The translations under genes and the position numbers were made by a program. The notes below the pieces were generated by a model, which made no database searches, was not told the DNA's origin, and saw only the letters and a program-made list of their open reading frames with translations. A DNA stretch of 64,000 nt from the NCBI GenBank assembly GCA_963920665.1, contig OY987271.1, positions 2,978,501-3,042,500 on the forward strand, given 5' to 3'. The stretch is from Straminergon stramineum (lineage: Eukaryota; Streptophyta; Bryopsida; Hypnales; Calliergonaceae). Below, one piece after another: positions 23,591 through 34,870 of the stretch (positions are counted from its first letter, which is position 1; every line of letters begins with the position of its first letter).

Positions 23591-26248
23591 ATGTGCATAT
23601 ATAATATGTTGCAATTTTGCAATATCTTGGATGAGTAGGACATGCAATAAGAATCTAAGTTGGAAGTGTCTTGTGCCATTAGATCCATCTCAATATAAAT
23701 ACAAAATTTTGTCATTGATGTATATGTTTATTGATGCACCTTGTATGTCAAATATACAAAAGAAATAGCATGTTGCAATTGAAATTGAGCTTCTCAAACC
23801 TCTGAGAGTTAACCCCTAGTAGATCGTGAAGCACATTAATATAGGCATAAAGTATCCAGAATTACCACTTCTTAGGTCAATGAGAAGAAAATGATTTTTT
23901 TTCTTGAAGTGCAATTGCATAAGTTTATACTAGATTGCAATGGGAATGTGTGGAAAAAATTTCAGAATTTTAATCGCACAAACTAAAAATTTATAGCGTG
24001 GTTTGAAGTTAGAAGATTTTTTTTATCGTGACCCTATTCAATGTGGTGAAGAAACTTGAACTCCTCATAGAGTGAGATTTTTGTACTACGCATGGGATTA
24101 TTATAGGTTCATCCTACATTCTTGTATATGAAATATATATCCAAAAAATTTAATAGGTAGTTGTGGAATTTAGCAAAAGATTATCTAATTGCCCTAAATG
24201 CTTGGATTGGGGGGGAGCATAATTTTTGATTTGGACACTCCGTTGGGAAAGAAATTATATTCCCATTGAGGGAGTACATGTCTACAATTTCTATCAAAAT
24301 TTGAAAAAATTTCATTGAAAATTGACATTGTAGGAACCTCCCTAAGTTTTCAATTGATTTTTCAACAACCAATGGTCTTTTGTTTTGTTTTTTTGGAGAA
24401 AAATTGCAAAAGGCAACACTTTTGATGAGTTGTAGTGATGGCATGGCCACCTGTTGAAATTCCTAGAAGAAGTCTAGTGGTGACAACTAGGTTATTAACT
24501 CCAAAAGTCCCATTGGCCCTACAATTCTTGACCCAAATATGATTTCGGGTAGGCTTGTTTAGTACTTATATTCATTGTAATTTTTTGAAACTTTTTTTGA
24601 AGCTAGGAAAACACATAAGTTTCCTAGGTAGGAATACAATTTTTATTTCAATCATTGCTTGGGAGTGAAAGATATAGCACAATAAGCCAAATAAAAGGTT
24701 GGTGAAAAGCAAAATGAAAATCATAAAAGGTCAAAATGGAAATGAATTTTTTTTTTCCTGAAATATTACATTTTTGTTCTTCATAGTGTGAAGCTTTGAT
24801 TTAATTTATTTAAACTAGTGATAAGAAACTTATGGACCATCTTGTTTTGTAGGCAACCTAAGCATCTTCTTCAAAAAATAGCTTAAGGGATTTTCACAAA
24901 TTTTTCAAAAATAATATTTGAAAAGGTTAAGTTCACTTCCTAGAACAATCTCACCATTGTGATTATTTTGTTTCAATTCCATCTTAGAGCTCTTCACAAT
25001 TGTGTTTTTCATTCCATTTTAGACCTATTGTACTTACTATTTTCTTAAGAAAGAAAATCAAGTGTATTTTCCTTGCAATGTTTTTACCTAGACTTTCAAC
25101 TCAACTATTCAACAAAAATATATTTCAAATTCAAATTTTACAGTGTAAATTATTTTCATAAATGGCAATCAAAGTGATTTGAAATTGCAAGACAGTATTC
25201 AAATTTTTTTTTCCAGCTTTGAATTCTACTATCTTTCAATCTGTATGGTCAAAATTTATGAAATTCTTACCACACGATTTGAGACAAGTCAAGTTCAAGA
25301 TCCTACAATTAGAATCTCAGTATTTCTTTTAATTTCTATTCTCTTGGGTGAAAGGCAATAGAAATGACAGTTTTCACTAGTCTGGAACCAAAAAATGGCC
25401 GTGGGGTTAAAGTGCAAATATGGTACTCTTGCAAATTTGGTGGTTAAAGATGAGGTGATTTGTAGAATTTTCTGAAGGCTCCACTGGTTCACAAATAATT
25501 GAGTAAACAAAAATTTGGCACTATCTGCGTGCAGAGTACCAATTTCAAGCAAGTATTTGGATCCCAATATTTGTTTTTCCACTACCCAGATTATTTTAGC
25601 TGTGAAATATGGGCAACATTGTTAGTGTCGTGTATCTAAGCATTTCTGGCCCCAAAACAAGAAACATACTCAGTATGTGAGTTTTGATTAGTGCATGCCT
25701 AGCAAAACACAAACAAATACTTTGACGTGCTAGAAAGTACTACAAATTCATTACAAACTGTCTACTAGAAATGACAACAAATAAAGAAAACTGAAGAAGT
25801 TTGGAAGAAGTTGAGTTCAGGAAGAACCAGGATGCAGGGGAGATACAACATCCCACGGAAATCCAAATACTGAAACCTCAAAAATCACCAAATGCACTGA
25901 AGGGGCCATTGTTGTTCAAAAGAGCTTCTAGTCTGCCATGCACATCAGCATTCCATGGGTGACTAACTTGGTGCATGGAGCCACACATTACGAAAAAACC
26001 CATTATGTTTTTTTGCAAGTAATTTAGATGACATCTATCCACCTATTTGTATGTTACCAATAACATCAAGCATAACATCTTGAGGCCCCATTTTATTTTC
26101 TAAATGCGAGTAGGGAATAATATGGACCTTGTACCTTGAGAATGTTGGGTTGGTAATAGTGTGTAAATTCATGTGCAAATACGTACTATAATCTCCCAAT
26201 TTATTGTGACTGAATTCTCCTCGTTTGTTTTCGAAAGGCAAAAAAACC

Positions 26249-26467
26249 ATGTCGTCAATTATCTATTCATCCATTCAGTTGCACCCACAAGTACAACTCT
26301 TAGAACTTCACTCTCCAAGTGCTTGCCATTTTTCTAAACCCAATCTCTTTCAAATTTGCAGCAAAAGAGCAGTGGTCTGTAGAAGGGTTGAACGTCACAG
26401 CGAGCATCCCCGAGAGCCCCAAGCTAACTTTTTAGTGTATTTTCAAAACTCGGACAGTAAGCGTTAA
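26249..26467 (+). pseudogene. Possible relic transit-peptide exon (unit 2)
   Basis: An ATG frame of 72 codons starts MSSIIYSSIQLHPQVQLLEL and continues through FQICSKRAVVCRRVERH, then runs on to a stop. It matches the frame at 6178-6357 with mostly substitutions in the same frame. It has a transit-peptide-like composition but no identified mature domain. It could be a relic or chance. Confidence 0.3.
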
Positions 26468-27042
26468 AGGAAATGGGGCTTCCCTAATGCTGCACTTCCT
26501 AGTGCCCATTTTGATTGAATGCGCATAAGAAATGAATACTTTGTCTCCACATATTGGGCTCTTCAATTGCACCCCACTGCAAGGGCCTCTCCGCAGCTCT
26601 ATTGACCTCCAAATATCACTCCTACATATCCAAAAATGCTTAGCGAGACCTATCAGATACTTGAATCTTCCAGGATGAAGGGTACTTAGGAAGCTCGACA
26701 TCTGAGGGTTTCCAATTTGGTCTTCAATATGACCCACTCTGGGATATTCCAAGAGCCACACCTCCGGCGAGAGTATTGCCAGACCACCGACACTTGAAGG
26801 GAAAAAACATCCATCCATTTATGTGAATACCGACCAGTGCAGAACATAACTAAGACGTGAAATTTAACAATGAACCGAACCTTCGCCATGAGGAGATGAA
26901 GACTGCACTAAACTTATACGCTGAATACTGTTACAGTACTGCTAAGAAACAAGCAGAGCCAAAGTGCGCTAAATGTGCAGGTGTTTCCAACTCCTATCCA
27001 GCTATTATCCAACTCAGGTAAAGGGCTTCCTGGGCTTTCGTT

Positions 27043-28999
27043 TCACCAGAAGCCCGAGCCACGAGGCCTGCAGGGGTGATTTTGTTGAGGCATGCTCTGC
27101 TCCATCTCCACGTCAAAGCGTGGAACTCCTTGATTGATGAATTGCAGCTGCTGCTGAACAAAACGCTGAGATTCGAGCTGAGAAATGTGAATCCTGAATT
27201 CCTCGAGTTGCTGTTGCTGAATGCGTTCCTTATTTTGCAACACCGAAATTTGGGCACCGAGTTCTTGGAGTTGATGTTGCTGATAAGTTATCAGCTCTTG
27301 CTGGTTTTGCACGATTTGAAGTAAGTTCAATTGGTTGCTGTTGTTGATAACCATTCCACTCTGTGTGTCTGGTGTGAGCTGTGAAATTGGTAGTGCAGAT
27401 TCTTCCTGAAAACCAAGGCTGTGGTCATTGGAAGTCACAAAACCCTGAACATCATGGATCCACCAAAAGATGTTAGTGCATAATTTGGGATCAGGCAACA
27501 ACGTAACCCAAGTGTGTGAAGTTTCCTGGCCGGTGGCTTGAATAATCACCCGTTCACGATGAAAACACTTGACCATGCGACCACTTCGAAATGAAAGTGC
27601 TTATACTACTTAGGTTCTATCACGAGCAAATTAAGATGCTTCCCAAATTTGAAGATACTAACATTGTAGCTGCATTATTTCATGGTTCAAGACAAGTCTA
27701 GGCTTGCATTGAGAGACACTGCTACTTGAAGCATTAACAAACTCATCCACCAATTCATGTAGTATCCAAATATTACATGTTTTTAATAATTAACTAGTTG
27801 CCGCTCCAGAATGGGGAAAAGACCTTAGAAGCCTCGCCCAATTGCAGTAGTGCAAAAACAATCAAACCAGTGGAAAGCCAAAGGAATGGGTGGCTTACCT
27901 CATGCATTCCACCGATGGATTGTGATGCGCATTCCAAACCCGGATCGTCAAGCATGGCAATAGCCGTTCCTGAGTTCTCCGCCGGACTCACAAGAAGAGG
28001 TAGTTGATGCTCCGCTGGGTTCAACATGCTTGCCTCAGAAGGATCCGCGCCCTGTCTTGGCGTCGCCTGATCTTCGCAAGCTTCTAACAATTCCTGCAAT
28101 AAGGCTGCCTCCGCCTTCTCCTTCCTGAAATCTTCGTAAACCTTCAACGCTTGAACTTTCACCCACGCCCTCTTCTCTGCGCCAGTGAGGCTTCGCTCTC
28201 CCTCCCTCATAGGTGGGATCGAGAACCAGCGACCATCTTCCAGGTCCAGCGACCCGCCTTGACCCTCGTTGTAGTAGAAGGCAGCAATTTGATACAAAAT
28301 CGCTGCCTCCTCCGGGGTGGCGTACCGCCCAAGATAGATCCATTGGAAAACTGTGCCGTTCTCTCTGGGAGGCTTGAATCGCGGCTCATACACCACCTTC
28401 GTGATTCGGCCACGCTTATTCACTCGCTCATGCACTCCTTTGCAGGCTACCTCTCTGAACTTAATCCACACATAGGCGCCTAGGAACAGGACTACTGCTA
28501 CGTAAATATCTCGAAAATCCAAAGAACTCCGTGAGTAGGCTTTCGAGCTACCTATGTCCGCATTCCCCGTGAGGTATTGGTATACCAGAGACAGCAGAAT
28601 CACTGCTGACACAACAACGGCGTAAGACGGGATTGAGGTCTCGGAGGGCTCTTCAGGAGGAAGATCCCGCCAACAGTAAACGTCAGATGATTTCCAAATG
28701 GAATACACAAGCCTTCGACGTCCACCTTCCAACCAATCATTTAGTGATGCTTGGGCTGCATTCAACAATCGTAGCCAGGAATCCAAAAATTGTTGGACCC
28801 ATGGATATAAATAATATTCACTAGGGAGCTCCACAACCCAACGAATCTTTGCACTGCCTACGATTGCCCTCGAATGGAACTTCAAATGCCCTGAGAACAG
28901 TATCTCACTCTTGGCTTCAGCACCAGACAAGCCTCCATCACGCAATCCAGACAATTTCGAATAAAAACTCGCGAAGTCCCAGCAATAATCCCTTTCCAT
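27043..28999 (-). CDS. B: membrane-hairpin / glutamine-rich coiled-coil protein, unknown family (unit 2)
   Basis: Two exons: 28999-27899 (367 codons) and 27444-27043 (133 codons plus stop), intron 454 bp. The donor is CATGAG before GTAAGC, the acceptor ends GATGTTCAG, and phase is 0. The ATG at MERDYCWDF is chosen because it aligns with the start of copy C. Residues about 1-120 form a soluble region. Two hydrophobic segments follow, at 126-143 (YAVVVSAVILLSLVYQYL) and 163-181 (DIYVAVVLFLGAYVWIKF), separated by a short Ser/Asp loop. Next comes a soluble region with REGERSLTGAEKRAW. Exon 2 is Gln-rich coiled coil (NQQELITYQQHQLQELGAQI). One extra base in a C-run near 27072, relative to copy C, changes the last residues to HPCRPRGSGFW. 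A TATA word lies about 215 bp upstream. I do not recognise the family, and expression is not shown. Confidence 0.65.
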
Positions 29000-29530
29000 G
29001 GCCTCTAGTGCCCAATATCCCGCACCCCACTGGCGTCCTCTCAGAGACTTACAATATAATGCAAACTCCAGAGCTAGGGCGACAAACTGCACGCACACAC
29101 CACAACAATTACTTCAGGGCGATCGATGAACACGATGCAAGAATTGATCCGAAACGTCCTTGCTTGCTCGGGCTGAAACAATACCGACGCCCATCCAAGG
29201 CCATATATACTCGATCAGAACCCCTTCAATTTCCCCAACCAGTCTATTTGCCTACCGACAGTGCTCGTAAAATTCATACTCGTTCCGCACAACTGACAAC
29301 AGAAAAGTGGGTGAAGCTCCCAAACGAAAGGAGCAGAAAGTGGAACATGCGAGCGTCTGCAAAAGCTCGAGAAGAAAAAATTGAGTCACGAGCTTCCTGG
29401 GGAGCTGTAGGTGGCTTTGTACAGACAGTTGGAGGGGACTGCAGGAATCAAAGGGGGGGGTACACGACCATGTGCGGGGGGCTCAAAGGGGTTACGCCAG
29501 GAATCAAAGGGGGTAAGATGAAGAATGTGA
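29000..29530 (-). promoter_or_regulatory. 5' flank of B with TATA word and G-rich block
   Basis: Read on the minus strand, GTATATATGG lies at 29211-29220, about 215 bp before the ATG, a plausible TATA box. Between it and the G-rich block lie conserved words shared with units 3 and A2 (AGTCTATTTGCCTACCGACA, CATACTCGTTCCGCACAACT). G-runs at 29430-29515 (GGAATCAAAGGGGGGGGTAC) recur before every paralog. Confidence 0.55.
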
Positions 29531-32140
29531 CACGTGTGTGTATTCTTTTCAGACTAGTAGTAGTAGAGAGGTGAATGCAGGTACTTGGTCTTAACCCTTA
29601 AAGGACGGACTGGTGACCGTGGAAATCAACCCTTTTGGAACTATGCGACATCATCTACATTAGAAAAATAAAAAATACACATTGGAGGTCAAAGTACTGT
29701 AGAAGATCTCCCCTTTCCACACAAAATTCAAAGGATGATTAGTTGTAGTTCTATCCTACATAGAGAGATTCTTTGTCTTTCATCGAACACAAAACGTCCG
29801 CTTCGACGTTTAAGGGTTAATTGAAAACATGAGTTCTTTCCAACTGTGGTGAGCAAAGTGATGGCATGTTTGGGCCACGGCACTTTTTCTGGAAGTTCCT
29901 GGATGGCCATCACTTTAAATTTGATGAAGCACACTTTGGATCCATAAACACTTAACATTTGTACTCATACATTTGTTCATCCAAATTTGGTGACTTTGTC
30001 CACATTTCAAATAGAAATGGAAAATTTATGGCAAGAAAAGACTACTTTTATCTAGTGAAAAGTAGAGACTTATTTTGAAATGGTGCAAATTGACTCCCCC
30101 CCAAAAGGGTTGGTTTGAGCATGGAGGAACTTGAGTAAGAGCAAAAGGAATAGGCACAGATTTTCAAGGAGAGGTTGAATCACTACCTCTAGATATTGCA
30201 AATGCAAGTTGTATTTCACCATAGAGTACATTCCATACTTAGTACATTCCATGCTCAAAACAATTTTGCTTTGGTTTTATGTGATGCAACTTTGATCATG
30301 TTGCAAGTAATTCTAAATTTTGAGATTTGGCAAACTCCAAATGCTCATAGTTCTATTGTAGCATCAACACCAACTAGTGCGGCTTCCAATGTCTATAGAG
30401 GCATTGCAATGAAAAGAGATGCCAGGTTAAAGGACTAGGTGACTTCCAATGTAGGTGCAAGCCTCCATACATATGAAGAATAAGTTGTGCATGTATCTTA
30501 GATAGTACAAAATATGTGAGTCTATTATGAAGTCTCGCACTCTCGCTCCATCTCATGAGAGGCACAAAATGTAGGGAAGAGTGAAATGGCATAGAAGCTA
30601 GGCTTATGATGTAGAGTAGTCCAATGGGCAACGGGCAAAATTGTCAAAAGTGTCCATTAATGTAGATATATGCAATATGGACTAGAATGTTATTTGGATC
30701 CCTATTCTTGAACCCAATTAATATGCTCTCTCATATCCTAATGTAGTAGAAATTGCATTCACTTTGCCATTGGAGCTCAAAGAATTGAAAATTGGGTGAA
30801 AAGTCATCATTCTCTCATGCACCACCATGTAGTTTGTACACATGGCAAAATATTCCTCCATTATTCTACAACATGGAGGGACATTTTGAACTTGTCAATG
30901 TGAAGGGAATTGAGAGGGACACATTAGCATCCCAAAGAACAAGAATAATCCATTGACAGGATCGCGCCTCATCATCTACAATACGGTACTTATCAATTTC
31001 ACAACCTTTTTGTAGTTCTCCATGACAAACTCTAAGTAGACAACAGGGACACCATGTTCAAATAGCAAAGAAACTTGCTCGTGGTGGTCATCTCATTTTT
31101 TTTGAGGGATCAAGCTTTGGTGTTGCTCTGTTGCTTTGCTATGATTTTTCTATCTTTGTATACTAAGACTTTTAAAAGCCAGTAGAGGCATGTCACCCAA
31201 TTGAATGGAAGATGGTGAGAAAGTTTTGAGTGAGCAATTTGTCGATGATCTTTACTAGGCAATTCGTGAAGCAGAGAATTATCCCACTATGCCATTGTTC
31301 TAGTTGTGCACCTGAAACCTTGATAAATTAGTGAGTAATGGAATTGATGTGCAATTTCTTTATAACAAATCAATTTCAATATTGATTCATTCTTCTTTTG
31401 TACTTTCACTTCTTCATGATCATGATGACCGTCCAGATGATGCGCGGTCTAGTCGACAATTTTTTTCGTCCCCGTAATAGATCAAGGACTTCCTTCTAAC
31501 TTGTATCTTCAATTTGCAGTTCATTGCTCCAAAGTCTAGGCATTCATTTTTGTGTCCAATTGCTCTCTATCTATTTCTTACCGTAAAAAAAGGAAATCTA
31601 GTCAACACTTTCAATTGACAGTTTTGTCAATGCTCATCTTGTGGTTTTACATATTTGATGCTATACACTTAGGAAATCTGCTATGAGTACTCTACTACGT
31701 TTCTTACATGCATTGTTTCCTAGTGTCATTCTCACATGTAATGAAAATATGGGGTACTTGCAATATTGTTGTAGAGGAATGGCTCAAGATTTTAAGGGTT
31801 CGAGGGTAGGATGCACAACAATTGAGGGTTTCATATTTGTTTAGTTTGATTCTTAATTATCACTACCATTGAGAAATTGCAACTTGGGTGACAATATTGT
31901 TGCACCACAAACTAAGAGTAAAAATATATTTCCATTTATGTGAACACGAAACATTTAAGACTTGATAATTCTTATCGTAACTTTTCCCACAATGCATGAA
32001 GAGTGTACTATATTTTGTAAAAAACTTATAATTATGCTACCATTATAGTATTGTGATGGCCAAATTACGTTGCATGTACAAGAGCACCCAACTTTTCTCC
32101 ACTGAGTGGCGAAACTATGAGGCTTGAGTAGCTACGTTAA
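29531..32140. repeat. Segment T, copy 2
   Basis: It is collinear with 12835-15200 apart from the MITE at 29591-29820. No gene is recognised. Confidence 0.8.
29591..29820 (+). mobile_element. MITE (PIF/Harbinger-like), intact
   Basis: It is 230 bp with ends TTAACCCTTAAAGG and CGTTTAAGGGTTAA. The terminal inverted repeat is CCCTTAAA/TTTAAGGG and a TTA duplication flanks it. The paralogous site in T1 (12911-12926, GGTCTTTATTGAAAGC) lacks the element, so the limits are well defined. It has no coding capacity. The 3-bp TTA target is typical of PIF/Harbinger non-autonomous elements. Confidence 0.85.
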
Positions 32141-32143
32141 AAC

Positions 32144-32445
32144 ATGCACAATTCTAGCACCATGTTCATCTCCGTTTTGAAATTTCAACATTTGGGCACC
32201 GAGTTCTTGGATTTGCCTTTATTGAAGAGCAATCTATCGTTGCCGATCAGAAATTTGTTGATGCTAAAGAGGAATCTACTATTGTTGATTACAAATTTGT
32301 TTATACTAAAGATAAATTTGATGTTGTTGATCAGAAATTTGTTGTTGCTAAAGATAAATTTGTTATTGCTGAGTGCTCACATGTGTATGAAGCAAGTCCC
32401 ATTGATCACTACCATTCAAACTCATTCCACTCCAACGATGCTAGC
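32144..32445 (-). pseudogene. A2: exon 2 remnant of an A-type gene with expanded, stop-riddled coiled coil
   Basis: Read on the minus strand it begins SGMSLNGSDQWDLLHTHVST, matching A1 exon 2 (SGMSLNGSDQWDLLQTRVST). It then runs through a longer series of heptads such as QQQISDQQHQIYL and QISDRQR, with TAA and TAG interrupting where CAA and CAG would be expected. It ends with IQELGAQM as in the B-type exon 2. At 32445 the match to A1 ends abruptly. Exon 1 is missing and its 5' flank reappears 9.8 kb away at 42250. The gene is dead. Confidence 0.75.
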
Positions 32446-33468
32446 GTGCAAGCCTGGAGCCGTGAGCTTGTGAGTTGTGAGTATGGAGCCTATGAGCCTA
32501 GAGCCCCCAAAACTTTTGGGGGGCAATTTTTTGCCTCCCAATTTTTTTTCATTTTTTGCCTAAAAATAGAGGAAAATTTCCTATTTTTAGAAAATATTGT
32601 AACCTATGACCGTGCCCCCTAAAACCGTGGACTATGGAATGAGTTATTTTTTATTCTTCTAAAATTGCTTATTACTATAGAGAAGACTGTCAAATTTTAT
32701 TCAAAAATTTCATCACTTAGTTCAATGATTACAATGGGAAATATGCTACATGGTTCGAGTATTATAGATAGATGTCAGTTGGGCACAACTTAGTTGCGTT
32801 GTTTTGACTACCTAATTTGAATACATAGGATATAGGGGTCTAAATATCGTGGAACAATTGGGATTTTTCATGTGAGTTTGGGTAAGTGCATATGTGGAGG
32901 CTGAGTAGAAAACCTCAAGGTTTGTGTGAGATACTGACTAGAAGCCATGGTAGATTTATGGTCGGCAATTGATTCGAATCTTAAGTTTTTTTACTTTCCA
33001 TAATTTTCAATTATAAAATTAATTTTTCTTCATAATTGTAAGAACTGCCAAATGTTGACATCCTCCCCCAAATTGTAGAGAATGGAGAAAGTAAATGGAA
33101 AGTGAAAAGAAACAAAAAATGGGGAACCAAGAGAATGAGGAAAGGAAAAAAATGGGGAAAGACCAAAAAATGGGAAGAAAAAAATTGGGGATAGAAAAAC
33201 TAAATAGAAACAGAAATTTAAAAAATGGGAAAATGAATGGGAACACATGGGAAGTAAAAAGACTATGAAAAGATTTTGAAACTAGGAAAAATACTAGGAA
33301 ATATAGTCATTTCTATGAACTGGCAACAAAGCACTTCACTTATGAAACATGCTTCTATATTTCATGAATGCATTAACATTTTCCCTCTATACGCTACAAA
33401 TCATTTCAATCACAATATATGTGAATGAATACTATATGATTGAAGTACACGAATAAATGTAGCCATGC
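32446..33468. other. Unassigned AT-rich stretch with hairpins and a polypurine block
   Basis: CCCCCAAAACTTTTGGGGG at about 32503 is a perfect palindrome, and CTAAAAATAG / CTATTTTTAG at 32560-32590 is a 10-bp inverted pair. From 33080 to 33260 the plus strand is almost only A and G, with AAAATGGGG-type words repeated. Overlapping Phe/Ser-rich frames on the minus strand there reflect the simple composition. It is the first part of the 9.8 kb that replaced A2 exon 1. Confidence 0.5.
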
Positions 33469-34870
33469 CTATTCTAGAACTGTAATGATTCTTGCTCGAA
33501 CTAGGAGTAGCTTTAGTTCATTGAAGTTATAACTAGGTGCATGAATGAATTTGTCTTCATGGATGTCCATCTTGTAGAAGTACTTGTACAAGTAATATAG
33601 GTGTTTACAATTCACGTATTGTTGTCGACCTCCAACAGTTGAAACAACTATATTCACGAAGTCCGGGCACGTGCACGTGGGGAACATACCCAATGTAATT
33701 TGATAGATGTTTTTGGGAGGGTCTGTCCCTGTCTCAAGCGCCACTATTGCACCAAGGCCTAGAAAAGGGAGCAAGGTCACTCCCACAATTTGCCCTCTAA
33801 CATTTCTTGCACTTTTCCACTTGTTTCGTTGTTCATAGTTGGTGCATTGGCTATCCTCCAAATGGTTCGGTTGTTCTTGACTATATGCATCCGGGTTCTT
33901 GGGCATCAGTTGGTCATACAAGACAATCTTGAAAATCTTCGACATGGTAAAGAGCCGCCTTGGCGACAATGTCGGTCATTCTTGAAGGCGGAAGCCTACA
34001 TGTTGTAATAGTAAAGTCTCTTCCCGATTGAGGTTGGTCCCACTTAGAACGGGCCAAACCTCAAGCACCTCTGGCCAATCAATGACCCACTTCCTTTTCG
34101 TACCTTTCACACATCGTTCAATGCCGTTCCAACAAAACCAGAAGTCGACCACCACCTCCCGCTTGCTCCTATAATCTTCTTTTATACCTCGATAGGTTGG
34201 AGCTGGTGTTCCCTTCCTTCCCCTTGCAATTTTGGAGGTGCACCTAATGTTGGTGGTCCATTGTTGAGCGTGGCATTTTGCATTGGACTTGTGGATGATC
34301 CTAGCAATGTGCCACTTGGAGGTGTCACAGTCACTTTCAAATGCAATTGTAACATGTTTAGGGTTTTGTGATTGAGGTTCTTCACTTGGGCCCTCCAAAG
34401 ATTGAAGAGAAGCCGTTGTGGACCTCGTTCGCACAAGCAGTTGAGAGAAGTTGACTTTGTCCGGTCTATGTGAGTCTCTGGCATCACTAATGGGTATGTC
34501 CAACTTCCTCTTGGTGCTTTCAAAGATTTCTTCTCCTTCCAAGTGTGGTATTCTTGTTCCCACCCCCTCAGCTCTGAGCAACAAGTTCAAGGCTTTTGTG
34601 ATTTTCTTGGGACATCCACTTCGTCTCACAGCTCTAAGTTTGAGCTCCCCTTTGGATGGCCCCAATCCAGATGCATGTCCTCTGAGGTATGCTTGATAGT
34701 TGGTCATTTGCATCCATGCACGAATGTTGTCATCGCAAGTTCTGTCAAACAAGTTGTTTCCTTACTTTCTCGACATCTAAAGCCATTTGTTGTGAACTGT
34801 TTCAGACAAATTGCAAAAAGATAGGTCTATCATCTCCTCCAAACTCAATTTCTACAAATCCATCTACCCA
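33469..34870 (-). pseudogene. MULE-type transposase, C-terminal part with SWIM zinc finger
   Basis: Read on the minus strand, the first part contains TCDDNIRAWMQMTNYQAYLR and GHASGLGPSKGELKLRAV. After a frame change near 33970 comes RNVRGQIVGVTLLPFLGLGA and then CTCPDF ... NCKHLYYL. That last arrangement (C-x-C, then C-x-H) is the SWIM finger found after the catalytic domain in MULE transposases. Stops and frameshifts break the upstream part (near 34780) and the junction at 33970, so this is not a working gene. The catalytic half lies at 38930-40060 on the same strand, with 4 kb between. DNA transposition would have been its role. Confidence 0.7.

Larger units (their letters stand above)
20177..26720. 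repeat. Segment S, copy 2
   Basis: It is the near-identical counterpart of 79-6655, including the same MITE relic, dead copia fragment and transit-like exon relic. It runs without a break into the 3' flank of the B gene (CATCTGAGGGTTTCCAATTT, then GGTCTTCAATATGACCCACT). Confidence 0.85.

Noticed and set aside
28151..28483. Plus-strand 110-codon frame, repeated at 53488-53820, antisense to the B and C genes
   Set aside because: It is an antisense shadow preserved because the opposite strand is nearly identical in both copies. It has no domain and no splice context.
28849..29574. 241-codon plus-strand frame over the N-terminus and promoter of B
   Set aside because: It is antisense to the B gene and runs into G-rich repeat DNA. 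The related frame in unit 3 is much shorter and differs.
33019..33248. Phe/Ser/Leu-rich minus-strand frames
   Set aside because: They result from the polypurine/polypyrimidine composition of the block, not from a gene.
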